64,000 nt of DNA from assembly GCF_963378095.1 (NCBI RefSeq), contig NZ_OY726397.1:1674001-1738000 (forward strand), in the 5' to 3' direction. Shown one piece after another: positions 10,292-18,993 of the stretch (position 1 is the stretch's first letter; every line of letters starts with the position of its first letter). The position numbers and the translations under genes are program-made. Below the pieces are notes generated by a model. It did not search any database, had not been told where the DNA came from, and worked only from the letters and a program-made list of their open reading frames with translations. The DNA comes from Mycolicibacterium sp. MU0053 (lineage in GTDB: Bacteria > Actinomycetota > Actinomycetes > Mycobacteriales > Mycobacteriaceae).

Positions 10292-10900
10292 GTGCCTGCC
10301 AAAGACGTCGCTGAATTCTGGTTCGATCCGTTGTGCCCGTGGTGCTGGGTCACCTCGCGTTGGATCCTCGAGGTGGAGAAGGTCCGCGATATCGAGGTGA
10401 AGTTCCATGTGATGAGCCTCGCGGTGCTCAACGAGGGCCGGGATCTGCCCGAGGATTACCGGGAGGGAATGAAGAAGGCCTGGGGGCCGGTGCGGGTGGC
10501 GATCGCCGCCGAGCAGGCCAAGGGTCCGGAGATCCTGAGCCCGCTCTACACCGCGATGGGCACTCTGATCCACAACAAGGACAACAAGGACTTCGACGAC
10601 GTCATCGCCAAGTCGCTGGCCGAGGTTGGCCTGCCGGCCGAGTTGGCGCAGGCGGCCACGTCCGACAAGTACGACGAGGCGCTGCGCAAGAGCCACCACG
10701 CCGGGATGGATCCCGTCGGCGACGACGTCGGCACGCCCACCATCCATGTCAACGGGGTGGCGTTCTTCGGGCCGGTGCTGTCGCGGATTCCACGCGGGGA
10801 AGAGGCCGGCAAACTCTGGGACGCCTCGGTGATCTTTGCCTCCTACCCGCACTTCTGGGAACTGAAGCGCTCGCGTACCGAAGCGCCCGAATTCGACTGA
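10292..10900 (+). CDS. Mycothiol-dependent nitroreductase, DsbA-like (Rv2466c family)
   Basis: A protein of 202 residues with a thioredoxin fold and inserted helical domain, as in DsbA/2-hydroxychromene isomerase-like proteins. The redox motif CPWC is at residues 15-18 ([16 protein letters not shown]). The cis-Pro loop is GTPTIHVNG at about 150. In M. tuberculosis the family member Rv2466c uses mycothiol and mycoredoxin as reductant and activates nitro prodrugs such as thienopyrimidines; it belongs to the SigH oxidative-stress regulon. The start is the GTG at 10292, preceded by GGAAAGGA about nine bases upstream. It is divergent from pepN. The conserved neighbourhood supports orthology; its SigH control here is not visible to me. 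Confidence 0.88.
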   Translation: MPAKDVAEFWFDPLCPWCWVTSRWILEVEKVRDIEVKFHVMSLAVLNEGRDLPEDYREGMKKAWGPVRVAIAAEQAKGPEILSPLYTAMGTLIHNKDNKDFDDVIAKSLAEVGLPAELAQAATSDKYDEALRKSHHAGMDPVGDDVGTPTIHVNGVAFFGPVLSRIPRGEEAGKLWDASVIFASYPHFWELKRSRTEAPEFD

Positions 10901-10971
10901 GCCAGCCGGCCGCCGGTGCACCAAGCGCCGGCGGCCCGAACTGGTCATTGACAGCCGCAGCTAATTCAGCA

Positions 10972-11003
10972 CACAATCTGACAACTTTGGTTATCAGATT
11001 GTG
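10972..11003. promoter_or_regulatory. 32-bp inverted repeat before the MpaB-type gene, likely operator
   Basis: The arms CACAATCTGACAA (10972-10984) and TTATCAGATTGTG (10991-11003) pair at 12 of 13 positions around a 6-bp spacer. The right arm ends directly before the AGGAC ribosome-binding region and nine bases before the ATG at 11012. The length and position suit a TetR/MarR-family repressor site. There is no run of T after it, so it is not a standard terminator. Confidence 0.6.
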
Positions 11004-11011
11004 AGGACACC

Positions 11012-11965
11012 ATGAGCGTGCCGATCCGCGACCGTACCGGCGCCCGTGGCAAGCGCCGGGCGCCGCGTGAACTGCGGGATCTGATGACCACGGTGGGTCT
11101 GACCAACGGCGTGGCGAACATCATCATGCAGCTGTCGCTGCCACCGGTCGGCCACGGCGTCAGCGAAAGCCGAGTACAATCGGGCAGCCCGCGGCGGTAT
11201 CCGCTAAAGCGGGCGCGGACCACGGGCCAGTACCTGGCGCTGTCGGTGATGGGTAGCGACGAGGACCGCGACGTCATGCGCAGCGCGGTCGCCGAGGTGC
11301 ACAAGGCCGTGCACTCGCGGTCCGACAGCCCGGTGAAGTACAGCGGAAACAGCCGTGAGCTGCAGGTCTGGGTCGCGATGTGCCTGTTCAAGTATTACCT
11401 CGACCAGTACACGTTCGTGTACGGACCGCTCGAGGAGGCGACGCTCGACCACCTGACCAAGGCGGCCGAACCATTGGCCACCGGCGTCAATGTGGAGGCC
11501 GCCGAGTGGCCGCAGACCTGGGCGGAGTTCTGCGCCCGGTGGGAGGCGACGGTCCCGCAGCTGGCCATCGACCCGGTGGTGCACCGCGAGTTCGAAACGC
11601 TGTCGGACCTGACCTTCGTCGGCGAAGCCTGGGGGGTCATCGGCTACGCGCTGGCCAAAGTGCCCGGGCCGGCCTACCGGTTCATGACCCGCGCGACGTT
11701 GCCGCCCGAGTTTCGCGAGTTGATGGGCTGGGACTGGACCGCGGCCGATCAACGCAAGTTCGATCGGGTGCTGGCGGTCCTGCGCCGGATCGACCCCGTG
11801 ATCAATCCGTTGGCAATGCAACTGGGTTACCGCTTGCAAGTGGCCGATTTCCGCCTGCGCCGACGACTCGGGCTGCCCGTGTTGGGCACGCTGAAGGTCA
11901 GCGCAACCCCGATCCGCGACGGTGGCGGGTTGCGCCGGCTGGCGAGGCGGCGCAGGGCCAGCTGA
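11012..11965 (+). CDS. Oxygenase MpaB family protein (DUF2236)
   Basis: A protein of 317 residues. The N-terminal third holds RYPLKRARTTGQYLALSVMG and the helical block VHKAVHSRSDSPVKYSG NSRELQVWVAMCLFKYYLDQY, the region where DUF2236 proteins place their haem-ligand His and partner residues (SRELQVWVAMCLF matches the family N-x-P/E-x-L-x-W-V pattern). The C-terminal part is helical and basic (RLRRRLGLPVL). Characterised relatives include the fungal MpaB and the Lcp rubber oxygenase, both haem-containing oxygenases, but the substrate here cannot be inferred. The gene stands alone behind a strong inverted repeat, suggesting regulation by a repressor that is not encoded next to it. Confidence 0.8.
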   Translation: MSVPIRDRTGARGKRRAPRELRDLMTTVGLTNGVANIIMQLSLPPVGHGVSESRVQSGSPRRYPLKRARTTGQYLALSVMGSDEDRDVMRSAVAEVHKAVHSRSDSPVKYSGNSRELQVWVAMCLFKYYLDQYTFVYGPLEEATLDHLTKAAEPLATGVNVEAAEWPQTWAEFCARWEATVPQLAIDPVVHREFETLSDLTFVGEAWGVIGYALAKVPGPAYRFMTRATLPPEFRELMGWDWTAADQRKFDRVLAVLRRIDPVINPLAMQLGYRLQVADFRLRRRLGLPVLGTLKVSATPIRDGGGLRRLARRRRAS

Positions 11966-12107
11966 TCTCGAAACGCGGGCGGGGTCGAGCGTGCGCAGAT
12001 CTGAGGAATTCCTCGGCGTGTTGGCCGGGGACCCGCACCCTCGCGGTTAAGGGGAGGGGCCTGGGGCGGCTGACGGGAGGGCTCAGGGCGCTCGCGCGGT
12101 GAACCGT

Positions 12108-12113
12108 TAGGGT
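12108..12113 (+). promoter_or_regulatory. -10 hexamer of a likely leaderless rpiB transcript
   Basis: TAGGGT ends exactly seven bases before the ATG at 12121. No ribosome-binding site lies between them. Confidence 0.5.
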
Positions 12114-12120
12114 TACCGCC

Positions 12121-12594
12121 ATGCGCGTCTACCTCGGTGCCGATCACGCCGGATACGAACTCAAGCAGGCCATCATCGATCACCTCAAGACCAACGGTCA
12201 CGAGCCGATCGACTGCGGTGCCTTCGACTACGACGCCGAGGATGACTATCCCGCGTTCTGCATCGCGGCCGCGGTCAAGACCGTCGCCGACCCCGGCAGC
12301 CTGGGCATCGTGCTCGGCGGTTCGGGCAATGGCGAGCAGATTGCCGCCAACAAGGTGCCCGGCGCCCGGTGTGCGCTGGCCTGGAGCGTGGAGACCGCGG
12401 AACTCGCGAGGCAGCACAACAACGCCCAGCTGATCGGGATCGGCGGACGCATGCACACCGAGGAGCAGGCGTTGGCGATCGTCGACGCATTCCTTGCCAC
12501 ACCGTGGTCGGAGGCCGAACGCCACCAGCGTCGCATCGACATCCTGGCCGACTACGAAAAGAACCACGTGCCGCCCGCAGTCCCCGGCGCCTGA
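12121..12594 (+). CDS. rpiB: Ribose-5-phosphate isomerase B
   Basis: A protein of 157 residues of the RpiB/LacAB family, interconverting ribose 5-phosphate and ribulose 5-phosphate in the pentose phosphate pathway. The phosphate-binding start GADHAGYELK (residues 6-15) and the active-site loop GGSGNGEQIAANKVPG (66-81) are intact. In the mycobacterial subgroup a Glu in this loop (Glu72 here) acts as the base in place of the cysteine used by E. coli RpiB, and the sequence fits that subgroup. The C-terminal extension YEKNHVPPAVPGA is also seen in mycobacteria. The gene is nine bases ahead of nei, so they are probably co-transcribed, as in Rv2465c-Rv2464c. Confidence 0.95.
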   Translation: MRVYLGADHAGYELKQAIIDHLKTNGHEPIDCGAFDYDAEDDYPAFCIAAAVKTVADPGSLGIVLGGSGNGEQIAANKVPGARCALAWSVETAELARQHNNAQLIGIGGRMHTEEQALAIVDAFLATPWSEAERHQRRIDILADYEKNHVPPAVPGA

Positions 12595-12603
12595 CCTCAC
12601 TCC

Positions 12604-13410
12604 ATGCCCGAGGGCCACACCCTGCACCGGCTCGCCCGGTTGCACCAGCGCCGGTTCGGTCGGGCGGTCGTGCGCGTCAGCAGCCCGCAGGGCCGTTTCG
12701 CCGAGGGTGCGGCGCTGGTGGACGGCCGGGTGCTGCGCAAGGCCGACGCCTGGGGCAAGCACCTGTTCCATCACTACGCGGGCGCCAAGGTGGTGCACGT
12801 GCACCTCGGCATCTACGGCACCTTCACCGAGTTTCCGGCCTCGGACCCGCTGCTGATCCCCGAACCGGTCGGCCAGGTCCGGATGCGGATGGTCGGCGCC
12901 GAATACGGCACCGATCTCCGCGGCCCGATGATCTGTGAGGTGATCGAGGAGGCGCAGGTGGGTGACGTGGTGGCCCGCCTCGGCCCCGACCCGTTGCGCC
13001 CCGACGCCGACCCGTCGTCGGCGTGGGAGCGAATCAGCGAGTCCCGCAGGTCTATTGCGGCGCTTCTGATGGATCAGTCGGTGTTGGCCGGGGTGGGCAA
13101 CGTGTACCGCAGCGAGCTGCTGTTCCGCCATGGCATCGACCCGTACCGGTTGGGCACGGCGATCACCCCCGACGAGTTCACCGAGATGTGGGCGGACCTG
13201 GTCGCGTTGATGAAAATCGGGGTGCGGCGCGGCAAGATCATCGTGATCCGGCCCGAGGACGACCACGGCGCACCGGCCTACGGCCCGGGCCGGCCACGGA
13301 CCTACGTGTATCGCCGCGCCGGGGAGGCCTGCCGGCTCTGCGGCACCAAGGTCCGCACCGCGGTGCTCGAGGGCCGAAACCTGTTCTGGTGCCCGACCTG
13401 TCAGAGCTGA
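12604..13410 (+). CDS. nei: Endonuclease VIII-type DNA glycosylase (Fpg/Nei family)
   Basis: A protein of 268 residues that removes oxidised bases from DNA and nicks the abasic site. After the initiator Met the catalytic Pro2-Glu3 pair is present (PEGHTLHRLARLH). A helix-two-turn-helix is seen at DQSVLAGVGNVYRSELLF (about 158-175). The C-terminal zinc finger uses Cys243, Cys246, Cys263 and Cys266 (CRLCGTK ... FWCPTC). PEGHT rather than PELPE at the N-terminus favours Nei over Fpg, and position matches Rv2464c (nei1). It follows rpiB by nine bases; pairing of the two genes is conserved in mycobacteria but I see no functional reason for it. Confidence 0.93.
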   Translation: MPEGHTLHRLARLHQRRFGRAVVRVSSPQGRFAEGAALVDGRVLRKADAWGKHLFHHYAGAKVVHVHLGIYGTFTEFPASDPLLIPEPVGQVRMRMVGAEYGTDLRGPMICEVIEEAQVGDVVARLGPDPLRPDADPSSAWERISESRRSIAALLMDQSVLAGVGNVYRSELLFRHGIDPYRLGTAITPDEFTEMWADLVALMKIGVRRGKIIVIRPEDDHGAPAYGPGRPRTYVYRRAGEACRLCGTKVRTAVLEGRNLFWCPTCQS

Positions 13411-13425
13411 CGCGCCCTCCCAGGA

Positions 13426-14508
13426 TCAGTAGCGAATATCACTCTGGAGCAGCGGCGGATACACGGCCGACGGTTGACCGTCCACGGTGGTGCCGGCGAA
13501 CTGCAGCATCGTCCTCAGATCGCCGTGCATGGGAGCCGGATAGTTCAGCGTCGGAGCCGACACCTCGTCGAGGACCTGCAGGTCTTCAGGCCGCAATTGC
13601 ACGGCCAGGGCGTCGAGGTTGGTCTCGAGATGTTCCAGCCGCCGCGCGCCGAGAATCGGGATCACCGTGCCCTCCCGCGCGCGTAGCCACGCCAGCGCGA
13701 CCGCCGACGACGTCGTGCCGAGGTCCGCGGCGACGGCGGCGACGGCATCGATCACCGTGAACTGCTCCTCGGACGGGCCGCCGACGAAGGCGGCCCGCGC
13801 CGAGTCCGTGACCGCGGCCCCGCGCCGGTACTTGCCGGACAGGAAGCCGTTCTTCAGCGGACTCCACGGGACCAGCGCCATGCCCTGGTCGTGTGCCAGC
13901 GGCGCGAGTTCACCCTCGACGGTGCGGGCCAGCAGCGAGTACTCGACCTGCAGGGCCACCAGCGGTGTCCAGCCCCGCAGCGTCGCCATGGTCTGCGCTT
14001 GGGCGGTCACCCACGCGGGCGTGTTGGAGAAGCCGAGGTAGCGAATCTTCCCGGCCCGCACCAGGTCGTCGAGGGTGCCCATGGTCTCCTCGATCGGGGT
14101 GTGACGGTCCCAGTTGTGCAGCCAGTAGAGGTCGATGTAGTCGGTTTGCATCCGGCGCAGGCTCTGATGCAGCTGGTTGACGATCGACGAGCGACCCGCG
14201 CCGCCGCCGTTCGGATCCCCGGGATAGAGGTTGGTGAAGAACTTCGACGCCAGCACCACGTGCTCGCGCCGACCCGGCCGGTGGGCGAAGTAGTCACCGA
14301 GGATCTTCTCCGAGTGGCCGTTGGTGTAGAAGTTGGCGGTGTCGATGAAGTTCCCGCCGCGATCCAGATACGTGCTCAATATTTTTTCGGATTCCTCGAT
14401 GCTGCTGCCGGCGCCGCCGGCGTCCTCACCGAAGGTCATCGCACCCAGGGCGAACGGGCTGACCCGCAGGCCGGAGTGGCCGAGGGTGCGGTAGTGGTCA
14501 AGTTGCAT
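13426..14508 (-). CDS. Aldo/keto reductase
   Basis: A protein of 360 residues, an NADPH-dependent TIM-barrel oxidoreductase. The family tetrad is visible: Asp in FIDTANFYTNGHSE (Asp and Tyr about residues 57-62), Lys in VLASKFF (about 89) and His in IDLYWLHNWD (about 131). The cofactor site is LVPWSPLKNGFLSGKYRRG, and GARRLEHLETNLDAL near the C-terminus binds the adenosine phosphate. The substrate is not predictable. The gene is divergent from an AraC-family regulator across a 160-bp gap that contains a small inverted repeat, an arrangement typical of a regulator controlling its neighbour. Its end lies 15 bp from the end of nei. Confidence 0.88.
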   Translation of the reverse strand: MQLDHYRTLGHSGLRVSPFALGAMTFGEDAGGAGSSIEESEKILSTYLDRGGNFIDTANFYTNGHSEKILGDYFAHRPGRREHVVLASKFFTNLYPGDPNGGGAGRSSIVNQLHQSLRRMQTDYIDLYWLHNWDRHTPIEETMGTLDDLVRAGKIRYLGFSNTPAWVTAQAQTMATLRGWTPLVALQVEYSLLARTVEGELAPLAHDQGMALVPWSPLKNGFLSGKYRRGAAVTDSARAAFVGGPSEEQFTVIDAVAAVAADLGTTSSAVALAWLRAREGTVIPILGARRLEHLETNLDALAVQLRPEDLQVLDEVSAPTLNYPAPMHGDLRTMLQFAGTTVDGQPSAVYPPLLQSDIRY

Positions 14509-14536
14509 TGATCTGCCTCTGATCTGGTGAAGATGG

Positions 14537-14554
14537 TTGAATCTGACGGTTCAA
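14537..14554. promoter_or_regulatory. Small inverted repeat between aldo/keto reductase and AraC genes
   Basis: TTGAA, eight bases, TTCAA. It lies 29 bp before the reductase start and about 115 bp before the AraC start. It could be part of a binding site for the AraC protein. The arms are short, so chance is not excluded. Confidence 0.3.
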
Positions 14555-14668
14555 TACAACCCCGAGTAGCTGCTCAGCGGTAGATCGTTTGAGCCGCGGT
14601 CTTGCCTGATTCTCTTGGATTCGCCACTAATGCCTTGCTTGGGATCGGTCGGAGTGTTCTGCTGGGCT

Positions 14669-15589
14669 ATGCGCACCCAAGGCCAACTGCTCGAGGAGAT
14701 CCGCGGCCACATCGCCGCACACGCCCGGCCGGACATGCGCACGTCGATCGACGGGTTGCTGTTGTCGAAGACGGCCGGCGGGCCGTCGAGCCCCGACCAT
14801 TCGCTGACCGAACCGCTGCTGGTGGTCATGGCGCAGGGCGGCAAGCGGCTGCTGCTGGGGGAGCAGACCTATGAGTATCGGGCGGGTCAGTGCCTGGTCG
14901 TCACGGCGAGCCTGCCCGTGACCGGGCACTACATCGACACCGACCCAAGCACGCCGGCGCTGGGGTGGGGGCTGGTGCTGCGGCCCGAAGCCGTCGCGGA
15001 ACTGATGCTGACGGCCCCGGCCCCGGCCCCGCGCCGGCCCGGTCCGTCACGCCCGCCGGCGATGGCGACCGCCGCGGCCGATGTGGAACTCCTGGACGCG
15101 GCGGCCCGCATGCTGCGACTGCTCGACAGTCCCGCGGATGCCTCGGTGCTCGCTCCGCTGATCGAGCGGGAGATCCTCTGGCGGTTGCTCACCGGCCCGA
15201 TGGCCGACACCGTCCGCCAAATCGGGCTCGCCGACAGCGACTTCTCGCATATCAGCCGGGCGATCGGCTGGATGCGCGAGAACTACGCGGAACCGATGCG
15301 GGTCGATGACCTGGCCGGGCTGTGCGGCATGAGCACCTCGGCCTTTCATCGACATTTTCGGTCGATCACGGCGATGAGCCCGCTGCAATTCCAGAAGCGC
15401 ATTCGGCTGCAACAGGCCCGAACCATGCTGGCCGCCCGTCCCGGGGATGTCGCCGGCGTCGGGCACCGCGTGGGCTACGACAGTCCCTCGCAGTTCAACC
15501 GCGAGTATCGGCGCCTATTCGGCGACCCGCCGGGTCGCGATACGGCCCGGTTGCGCGAAGTGGCGATGTCGGCCCACGGCCCGCTGTGA
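14669..15589 (+). CDS. AraC-family transcriptional regulator
   Basis: A protein of 306 residues from the ATG at 14669; earlier in-frame starts exist (TTG at 14615, ATG at 14630) and no start has a convincing ribosome-binding site. The N-terminal part resembles the AraC_N effector domain (GQLLEEIRGHIAAHA, EPLLVVMAQGGKRLLLG, GQCLVVTASLPVTGHY). The C-terminal two helix-turn-helix units are clear: MRVDDLAGLCGMSTSAFHRH and DVAGVGHRVGYDSPSQFNRE, followed by FGDPPGRD. Proteins of this layout usually activate a divergent oxidoreductase gene in response to a small molecule, here probably the aldo/keto reductase. The effector is unknown. Confidence 0.88.
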   Translation: MRTQGQLLEEIRGHIAAHARPDMRTSIDGLLLSKTAGGPSSPDHSLTEPLLVVMAQGGKRLLLGEQTYEYRAGQCLVVTASLPVTGHYIDTDPSTPALGWGLVLRPEAVAELMLTAPAPAPRRPGPSRPPAMATAAADVELLDAAARMLRLLDSPADASVLAPLIEREILWRLLTGPMADTVRQIGLADSDFSHISRAIGWMRENYAEPMRVDDLAGLCGMSTSAFHRHFRSITAMSPLQFQKRIRLQQARTMLAARPGDVAGVGHRVGYDSPSQFNREYRRLFGDPPGRDTARLREVAMSAHGPL

Positions 15590-15597
15590 GCTGCGGG

Positions 15598-16392
15598 TCA
15601 GAAGTCGAAGCCCCCGAAGTCGCCGCCGCCGAAGTCACCCCAGCCGCCGCCGTCGCCGCCGCTGTCCCAGCCACCGCCGCCGTCGCCACCGAAGTCACCG
15701 CCGGCGTCGCCACCGAAGTCACCGCCCTGATCGACACCGGATCCGGCGCCGCTCTCGAAGGCCTGGGCGTCGTAACCCACCCCGCTCATACCCGAGAACA
15801 TCGCGTTGAACAGCAGCACCGAACCCATGCCCCAGGCGCCGGCCACGAGCGCGGGCTTCCACCACGGCTCCGAATACCACCCCGCCGGCACCGGCCGACC
15901 CGCCACGCGCCCGCCGGGGTAGTAGTTCGGGGTGCGGGGCGTCGGGCCCGGGGACGCCTCGATCTCGCGGCCCTCGACCTGCACGCGGCGGTCCTCGGTG
16001 ACCGCGCCCGCCGCGGCCTGCCCATCCAACCTCTCCAACTCCGGACCGGGATCCATGCCCATCGCCACCCGCGCGGCGCGCACGTAATACAGCCCCTCCA
16101 AAGCGCTTTCCTTGGCCAGCATCGCCTGTTTGGGCGTGGTGGACTGCTCGATCGCCGACGAGGCGGCGGTGTAGCGCTCGGAGGCGTCGGCCATGGCCTG
16201 CTTGGAGGCGTCGTCGTTGCCGGACAGGTTCAGCACCTGCCCGCCGAGGCGTTCGATGACCCGGCGTGCATCGGCCTGGGCGTCGGCCAACGTGGTGGCG
16301 GTGCGCTTGCCGGTGGCCTGGGAGGAGGTGTAAACGACCAGCCCGATCGCAGCGACGACAACAAGGATCAGGATCAGCAGGGCGCCGTTCAT
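15598..16392 (-). CDS. Membrane protein with Gly/Asp-rich tail (DUF1542-like)
   Basis: A protein of 264 residues. A membrane helix is at residues 4-22 (ALLILILVVVAAIGLVVY), followed by a helical region of about 100 residues rich in Ala and Gln (TLADAQADARRVIERLGGQV ... EQSTTPKQAMLAKESALEGL), the part resembling DUF1542. A second hydrophobic stretch is at about 178-205 (WWKPALVAGAWGMGSVLLF). From about 213 to the end the protein is low complexity, almost only Gly, Asp, Phe and Trp (GGDFGGD, GGGWDSGGD). The tail repeats come with GCC/TCC-rich codons on the plus strand. The function is unknown. It ends eight bases from the AraC stop. Confidence 0.75.
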   Translation of the reverse strand: MNGALLILILVVVAAIGLVVYTSSQATGKRTATTLADAQADARRVIERLGGQVLNLSGNDDASKQAMADASERYTAASSAIEQSTTPKQAMLAKESALEGLYYVRAARVAMGMDPGPELERLDGQAAAGAVTEDRRVQVEGREIEASPGPTPRTPNYYPGGRVAGRPVPAGWYSEPWWKPALVAGAWGMGSVLLFNAMFSGMSGVGYDAQAFESGAGSGVDQGGDFGGDAGGDFGGDGGGGWDSGGDGGGWGDFGGGDFGGFDF

Positions 16393-16450
16393 GGGTCCAC
16401 ACTACCGAGCGCCGCCGTCGGTTCGCTGACCGCGAACACGGTCTCGAACG

Positions 16451-17638
16451 TCAGTCCGGGGTGACGCCGAGCGCGGCGTAGACCTCGTCGGACAGCGCCA
16501 CCGCGCGCGGATCGGCATTGCACTTGGTGGCGTCGAAATGGTTCATCACGTACGCAAAGCCGATCCGGTGTTCGAGATCGACGAACGCCAACGAACCACC
16601 CGATCCGCCGTGGCCGAAACTCAAGCGGTTGGGGCCCGCCACACCGCGCTGGTTCAGCATGTAGCCCAGTCCCCAGCCGTGGTCTGCCACCCGCGGGCCG
16701 AGCACCACATCCGAGTCAAACCCGCCCTGCGACAACCGAACTCGGTGCATCAGTTCGCGGCTGAGCAGCTTTTCGCACGCCAGCGCGTTGTAGAACGTCG
16801 CCATCCCCAGCGCCGACACGTGCGCATTGGTGCTCGGGAATTCCGCGCTGCGCCACACGTCGAGGGCGCGCGCGCCCAACTCGTCGTCGGGCAGGAAGTT
16901 CATCGACACCGCCCAGCCGGCCATCGGATGGTCATCGACGGAGCGGGGCGGATCGGACACGCCGGCGTCGGCCAGCAGGTCGCGCACCGTCGGCTTGTTC
17001 ACCATCTCGGCGCAGCGGTGGTGCTCGCGGGGCGGCAACCCGATGTGCACGTCGGCACCGATCGGTTCGGCGATCTCGGTGCGCAGGTACTGGCCCAGCG
17101 TTCGGCCCGTCACCCGCCGCACCACTTCGCCCAGGATGAAACCGAACGTCACCACCTGGTAGCCCTGCGCGGTGCCCGGCTCCCACCACGGTTCGGCGGC
17201 GGCGATCCGCGCGCAGACCGCATCCCAGTCACCGACCTCGTGCCAGTCCATGGGCTCGCGCGGGCCGATCGTCCCGGAGCGGTGGGCGAGCACCATCGCG
17301 ATGGTGATGCCGTCCTTGCCGGCCTGGCCGAACTCCGGCCAGTACCGGGCCACCGGGGCATCGAGGTCCAGCTCGCCGCGCTCGGCCAGCAGGTGCACGC
17401 AGGTGCTGGTCAGTCCCTTGCTGCCGGAGTACACGCTGGCCAGGGTGTTCTGCTGCCAGGGCCGACGGGCGGCGGCATCGCAGTGCCCGCCCCACAGGTT
17501 GACCACGAGTTGACCGTCGACCCACACGGCGACGGCCGCGCCGAGCTCGTTGCGCTGGGTGAAGTTGCGTTCGAAAGCCGCACGGACACCTGCGAATTCA
17601 GGTGCGCAAGCGCCGGCCGTGCTGACTGGGTCAGGCAT
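16451..17638 (-). CDS. lipP: Serine esterase/beta-lactamase family protein LipP
   Basis: A protein of 395 residues from the ATG at 17638, matching the length I recall for M. tuberculosis LipP (394). A reading frame continues 98 codons upstream but that part (Arg/Ser-rich) looks non-coding and would run into the divergent gene. Class C beta-lactamase fold: the nucleophile motif SxxK is SGSK at residues 71-74 (NTLASVYSGSKGLT), and the later Y-x-N-type loop and HGGSGGSLAFVD region near the C-terminus fit carboxylesterases of the EstB/LipP group. It probably hydrolyses short-chain esters. No signal peptide is seen. It is divergent from the methyltransferase across 200 bp. Confidence 0.85.
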   Translation of the reverse strand: MPDPVSTAGACAPEFAGVRAAFERNFTQRNELGAAVAVWVDGQLVVNLWGGHCDAAARRPWQQNTLASVYSGSKGLTSTCVHLLAERGELDLDAPVARYWPEFGQAGKDGITIAMVLAHRSGTIGPREPMDWHEVGDWDAVCARIAAAEPWWEPGTAQGYQVVTFGFILGEVVRRVTGRTLGQYLRTEIAEPIGADVHIGLPPREHHRCAEMVNKPTVRDLLADAGVSDPPRSVDDHPMAGWAVSMNFLPDDELGARALDVWRSAEFPSTNAHVSALGMATFYNALACEKLLSRELMHRVRLSQGGFDSDVVLGPRVADHGWGLGYMLNQRGVAGPNRLSFGHGGSGGSLAFVDLEHRIGFAYVMNHFDATKCNADPRAVALSDEVYAALGVTPD

Positions 17639-17826
17639 CCCACCGAATGTACGGGTGGTGGCGGCGGTACACGACTGCTCGCAGCCAATCGCAAGCGTTT
17701 CGAGACGCCGCCGTGACCGTGTCGAGCGGGATCGGAGACCGCGCCCGATGACCGGCGCGCGGAAAACCCGGGCATTCGGCACGGTGTTGATCACGAATTC
17801 GGCGCGCGCCGCACAAGACATTGCTC

Positions 17827-17832
17827 TAAATT
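17827..17832 (+). promoter_or_regulatory. -10 hexamer of a likely leaderless methyltransferase transcript
   Basis: TAAATT lies six bases before the GTG at 17839, with no ribosome-binding site between. Confidence 0.45.
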
Positions 17833-17838
17833 CAGCGA

Positions 17839-18924
17839 GTGATTTCTGGTGTCCCGCCGGCGAGGATAGCCCGGCTAGCAGAGCGTTTCCGGCACGTGTT
17901 GTCCCGCTTGCATCAACGCAGCGCACCGGCACCGGCGGCGATGTTGGAGTTGATCTTCAGCGCCTGGGTAGCCCAGGGCATCACCGTGGCCGCCGAGTTG
18001 GGTGTCGCCGACGCACTGGCCGACGGACCGCTGCCGATCGACGAGTTGGCCCGCCGCGTCGAGGCGGACCCCGACGCGTTGGGTCGGTTGCTGCGGGCCC
18101 TGATCGGCGAGGGCATCTTCAAGCAGCGGCGCGACGGTCGCTACGCCCTCAACCCACTGGCCGACGCACTGCGCCGCGATGCGCCGGTGTCCGTCGCCGG
18201 AATGGCGCGGTTCGTGGGGTCGCCCGAACACCGCGAGCACTGGAGCCATCTCGCGACCGCGGTCCGCACCGGCGACGCCGTCGTTCCCGCGTTGCGGGGC
18301 AAGCCGAGCTTCGAGTACCTCCTGGAAGAGCCCCGACTCTCGGGGATCTTCAACGACGCGATGACAAGCATCTCGGAATTGGCGATCGCGCCCGTCCTGG
18401 CGGCCTACGACTTCACCCCCTACCCGACGATCGTCGACGTCGGCGGCGGCCACGGCCGACTGCTGGCCGCCATCCTGGCCGCGACACCGGCATCCCGCGG
18501 CGTGCTCTACGACCTGCCTTCGGTGGTCGACGGCGCGCCGGCCCTGCTGCAGGAACACGGTGTGGCCGACCGGGTCCGCATCGAGGGCGGATCCTTCTTC
18601 GAGGCCGCACCCGGGGGCGGCGACCTCTACGTGCTGAAGAGCATCATCCACGACTGGCCCGACGACGAGGCCGTCACGATCCTGGGCAACGTCCGGGCCG
18701 CGGTTGCTGCGGGAACCACGCTGGCCTTGGTCGAAGCCGTGATCCCGGCGCATCAGCGGGCATTTCCCGGAAAGTGGACCGATCTGGAGATGCTCGTCAA
18801 TCTCGCGGCGCGCGAGCGGACGGCCGACGAGTACCGGGCGGTGTTGCAGCGCGCCGGATTCCGGATGACCCGGGTGGTCCCGACGGCCTCGCCGTTCAGC
18901 GTGGTCGAGGCCAAGGCGGTGTAG
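17839..18924 (+). CDS. SAM-dependent O-methyltransferase
   Basis: A protein of 361 residues with the two-domain layout of plant-type and antibiotic O-methyltransferases. An N-terminal winged-helix dimerisation domain is seen (MLELIFSAWVAQGITVAAEL, GRLLRALIGEGIFKQ). The C-terminal Rossmann domain has motif I VDVGGGHGRLLAAIL at about 198-212, an acidic motif II (GVLYDLPSVVDGA) and the region YVLKSIIHDWPDDEA at about 264-278, whose His-Asp pair is catalytic in this family. The substrate is probably a small aromatic or quinone-like hydroxyl compound, but nothing nearby narrows it. The gene is single and ends at a hairpin that separates it from the convergent tRNA-Gly. Confidence 0.85.
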   Translation: MISGVPPARIARLAERFRHVLSRLHQRSAPAPAAMLELIFSAWVAQGITVAAELGVADALADGPLPIDELARRVEADPDALGRLLRALIGEGIFKQRRDGRYALNPLADALRRDAPVSVAGMARFVGSPEHREHWSHLATAVRTGDAVVPALRGKPSFEYLLEEPRLSGIFNDAMTSISELAIAPVLAAYDFTPYPTIVDVGGGHGRLLAAILAATPASRGVLYDLPSVVDGAPALLQEHGVADRVRIEGGSFFEAAPGGGDLYVLKSIIHDWPDDEAVTILGNVRAAVAAGTTLALVEAVIPAHQRAFPGKWTDLEMLVNLAARERTADEYRAVLQRAGFRMTRVVPTASPFSVVEAKAV

Positions 18925-18948
18925 CGCTGCCAATCCGGCCCGGCAAAA

Positions 18949-18984
18949 CAACAGGTCAGGCCGCAAAAACGGCCTGACCTGTTG
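18949..18984. terminator. Hairpin between the methyltransferase and tRNA-Gly genes
   Basis: A perfect 15-bp inverted repeat (CAACAGGTCAGGCCG and its complement) around a CAAAAA loop, placed between convergent transcripts. The trailing T run is short (GTTT), so a bidirectional terminator is likely but not certain. Confidence 0.7.
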
Positions 18985-18993
18985 GTTTCCTGG

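Noticed and set aside
10972..11003. The inverted repeat before the MpaB-type gene as a terminator for the nitroreductase gene
   Set aside because: No T run follows and the right arm touches the next gene's ribosome-binding site, so an operator is the better reading.
17639..17932. 98-codon N-terminal extension of LipP
   Set aside because: It would overlap the divergent methyltransferase start, is Arg/Ser-rich without a signal peptide, and exceeds the family length.
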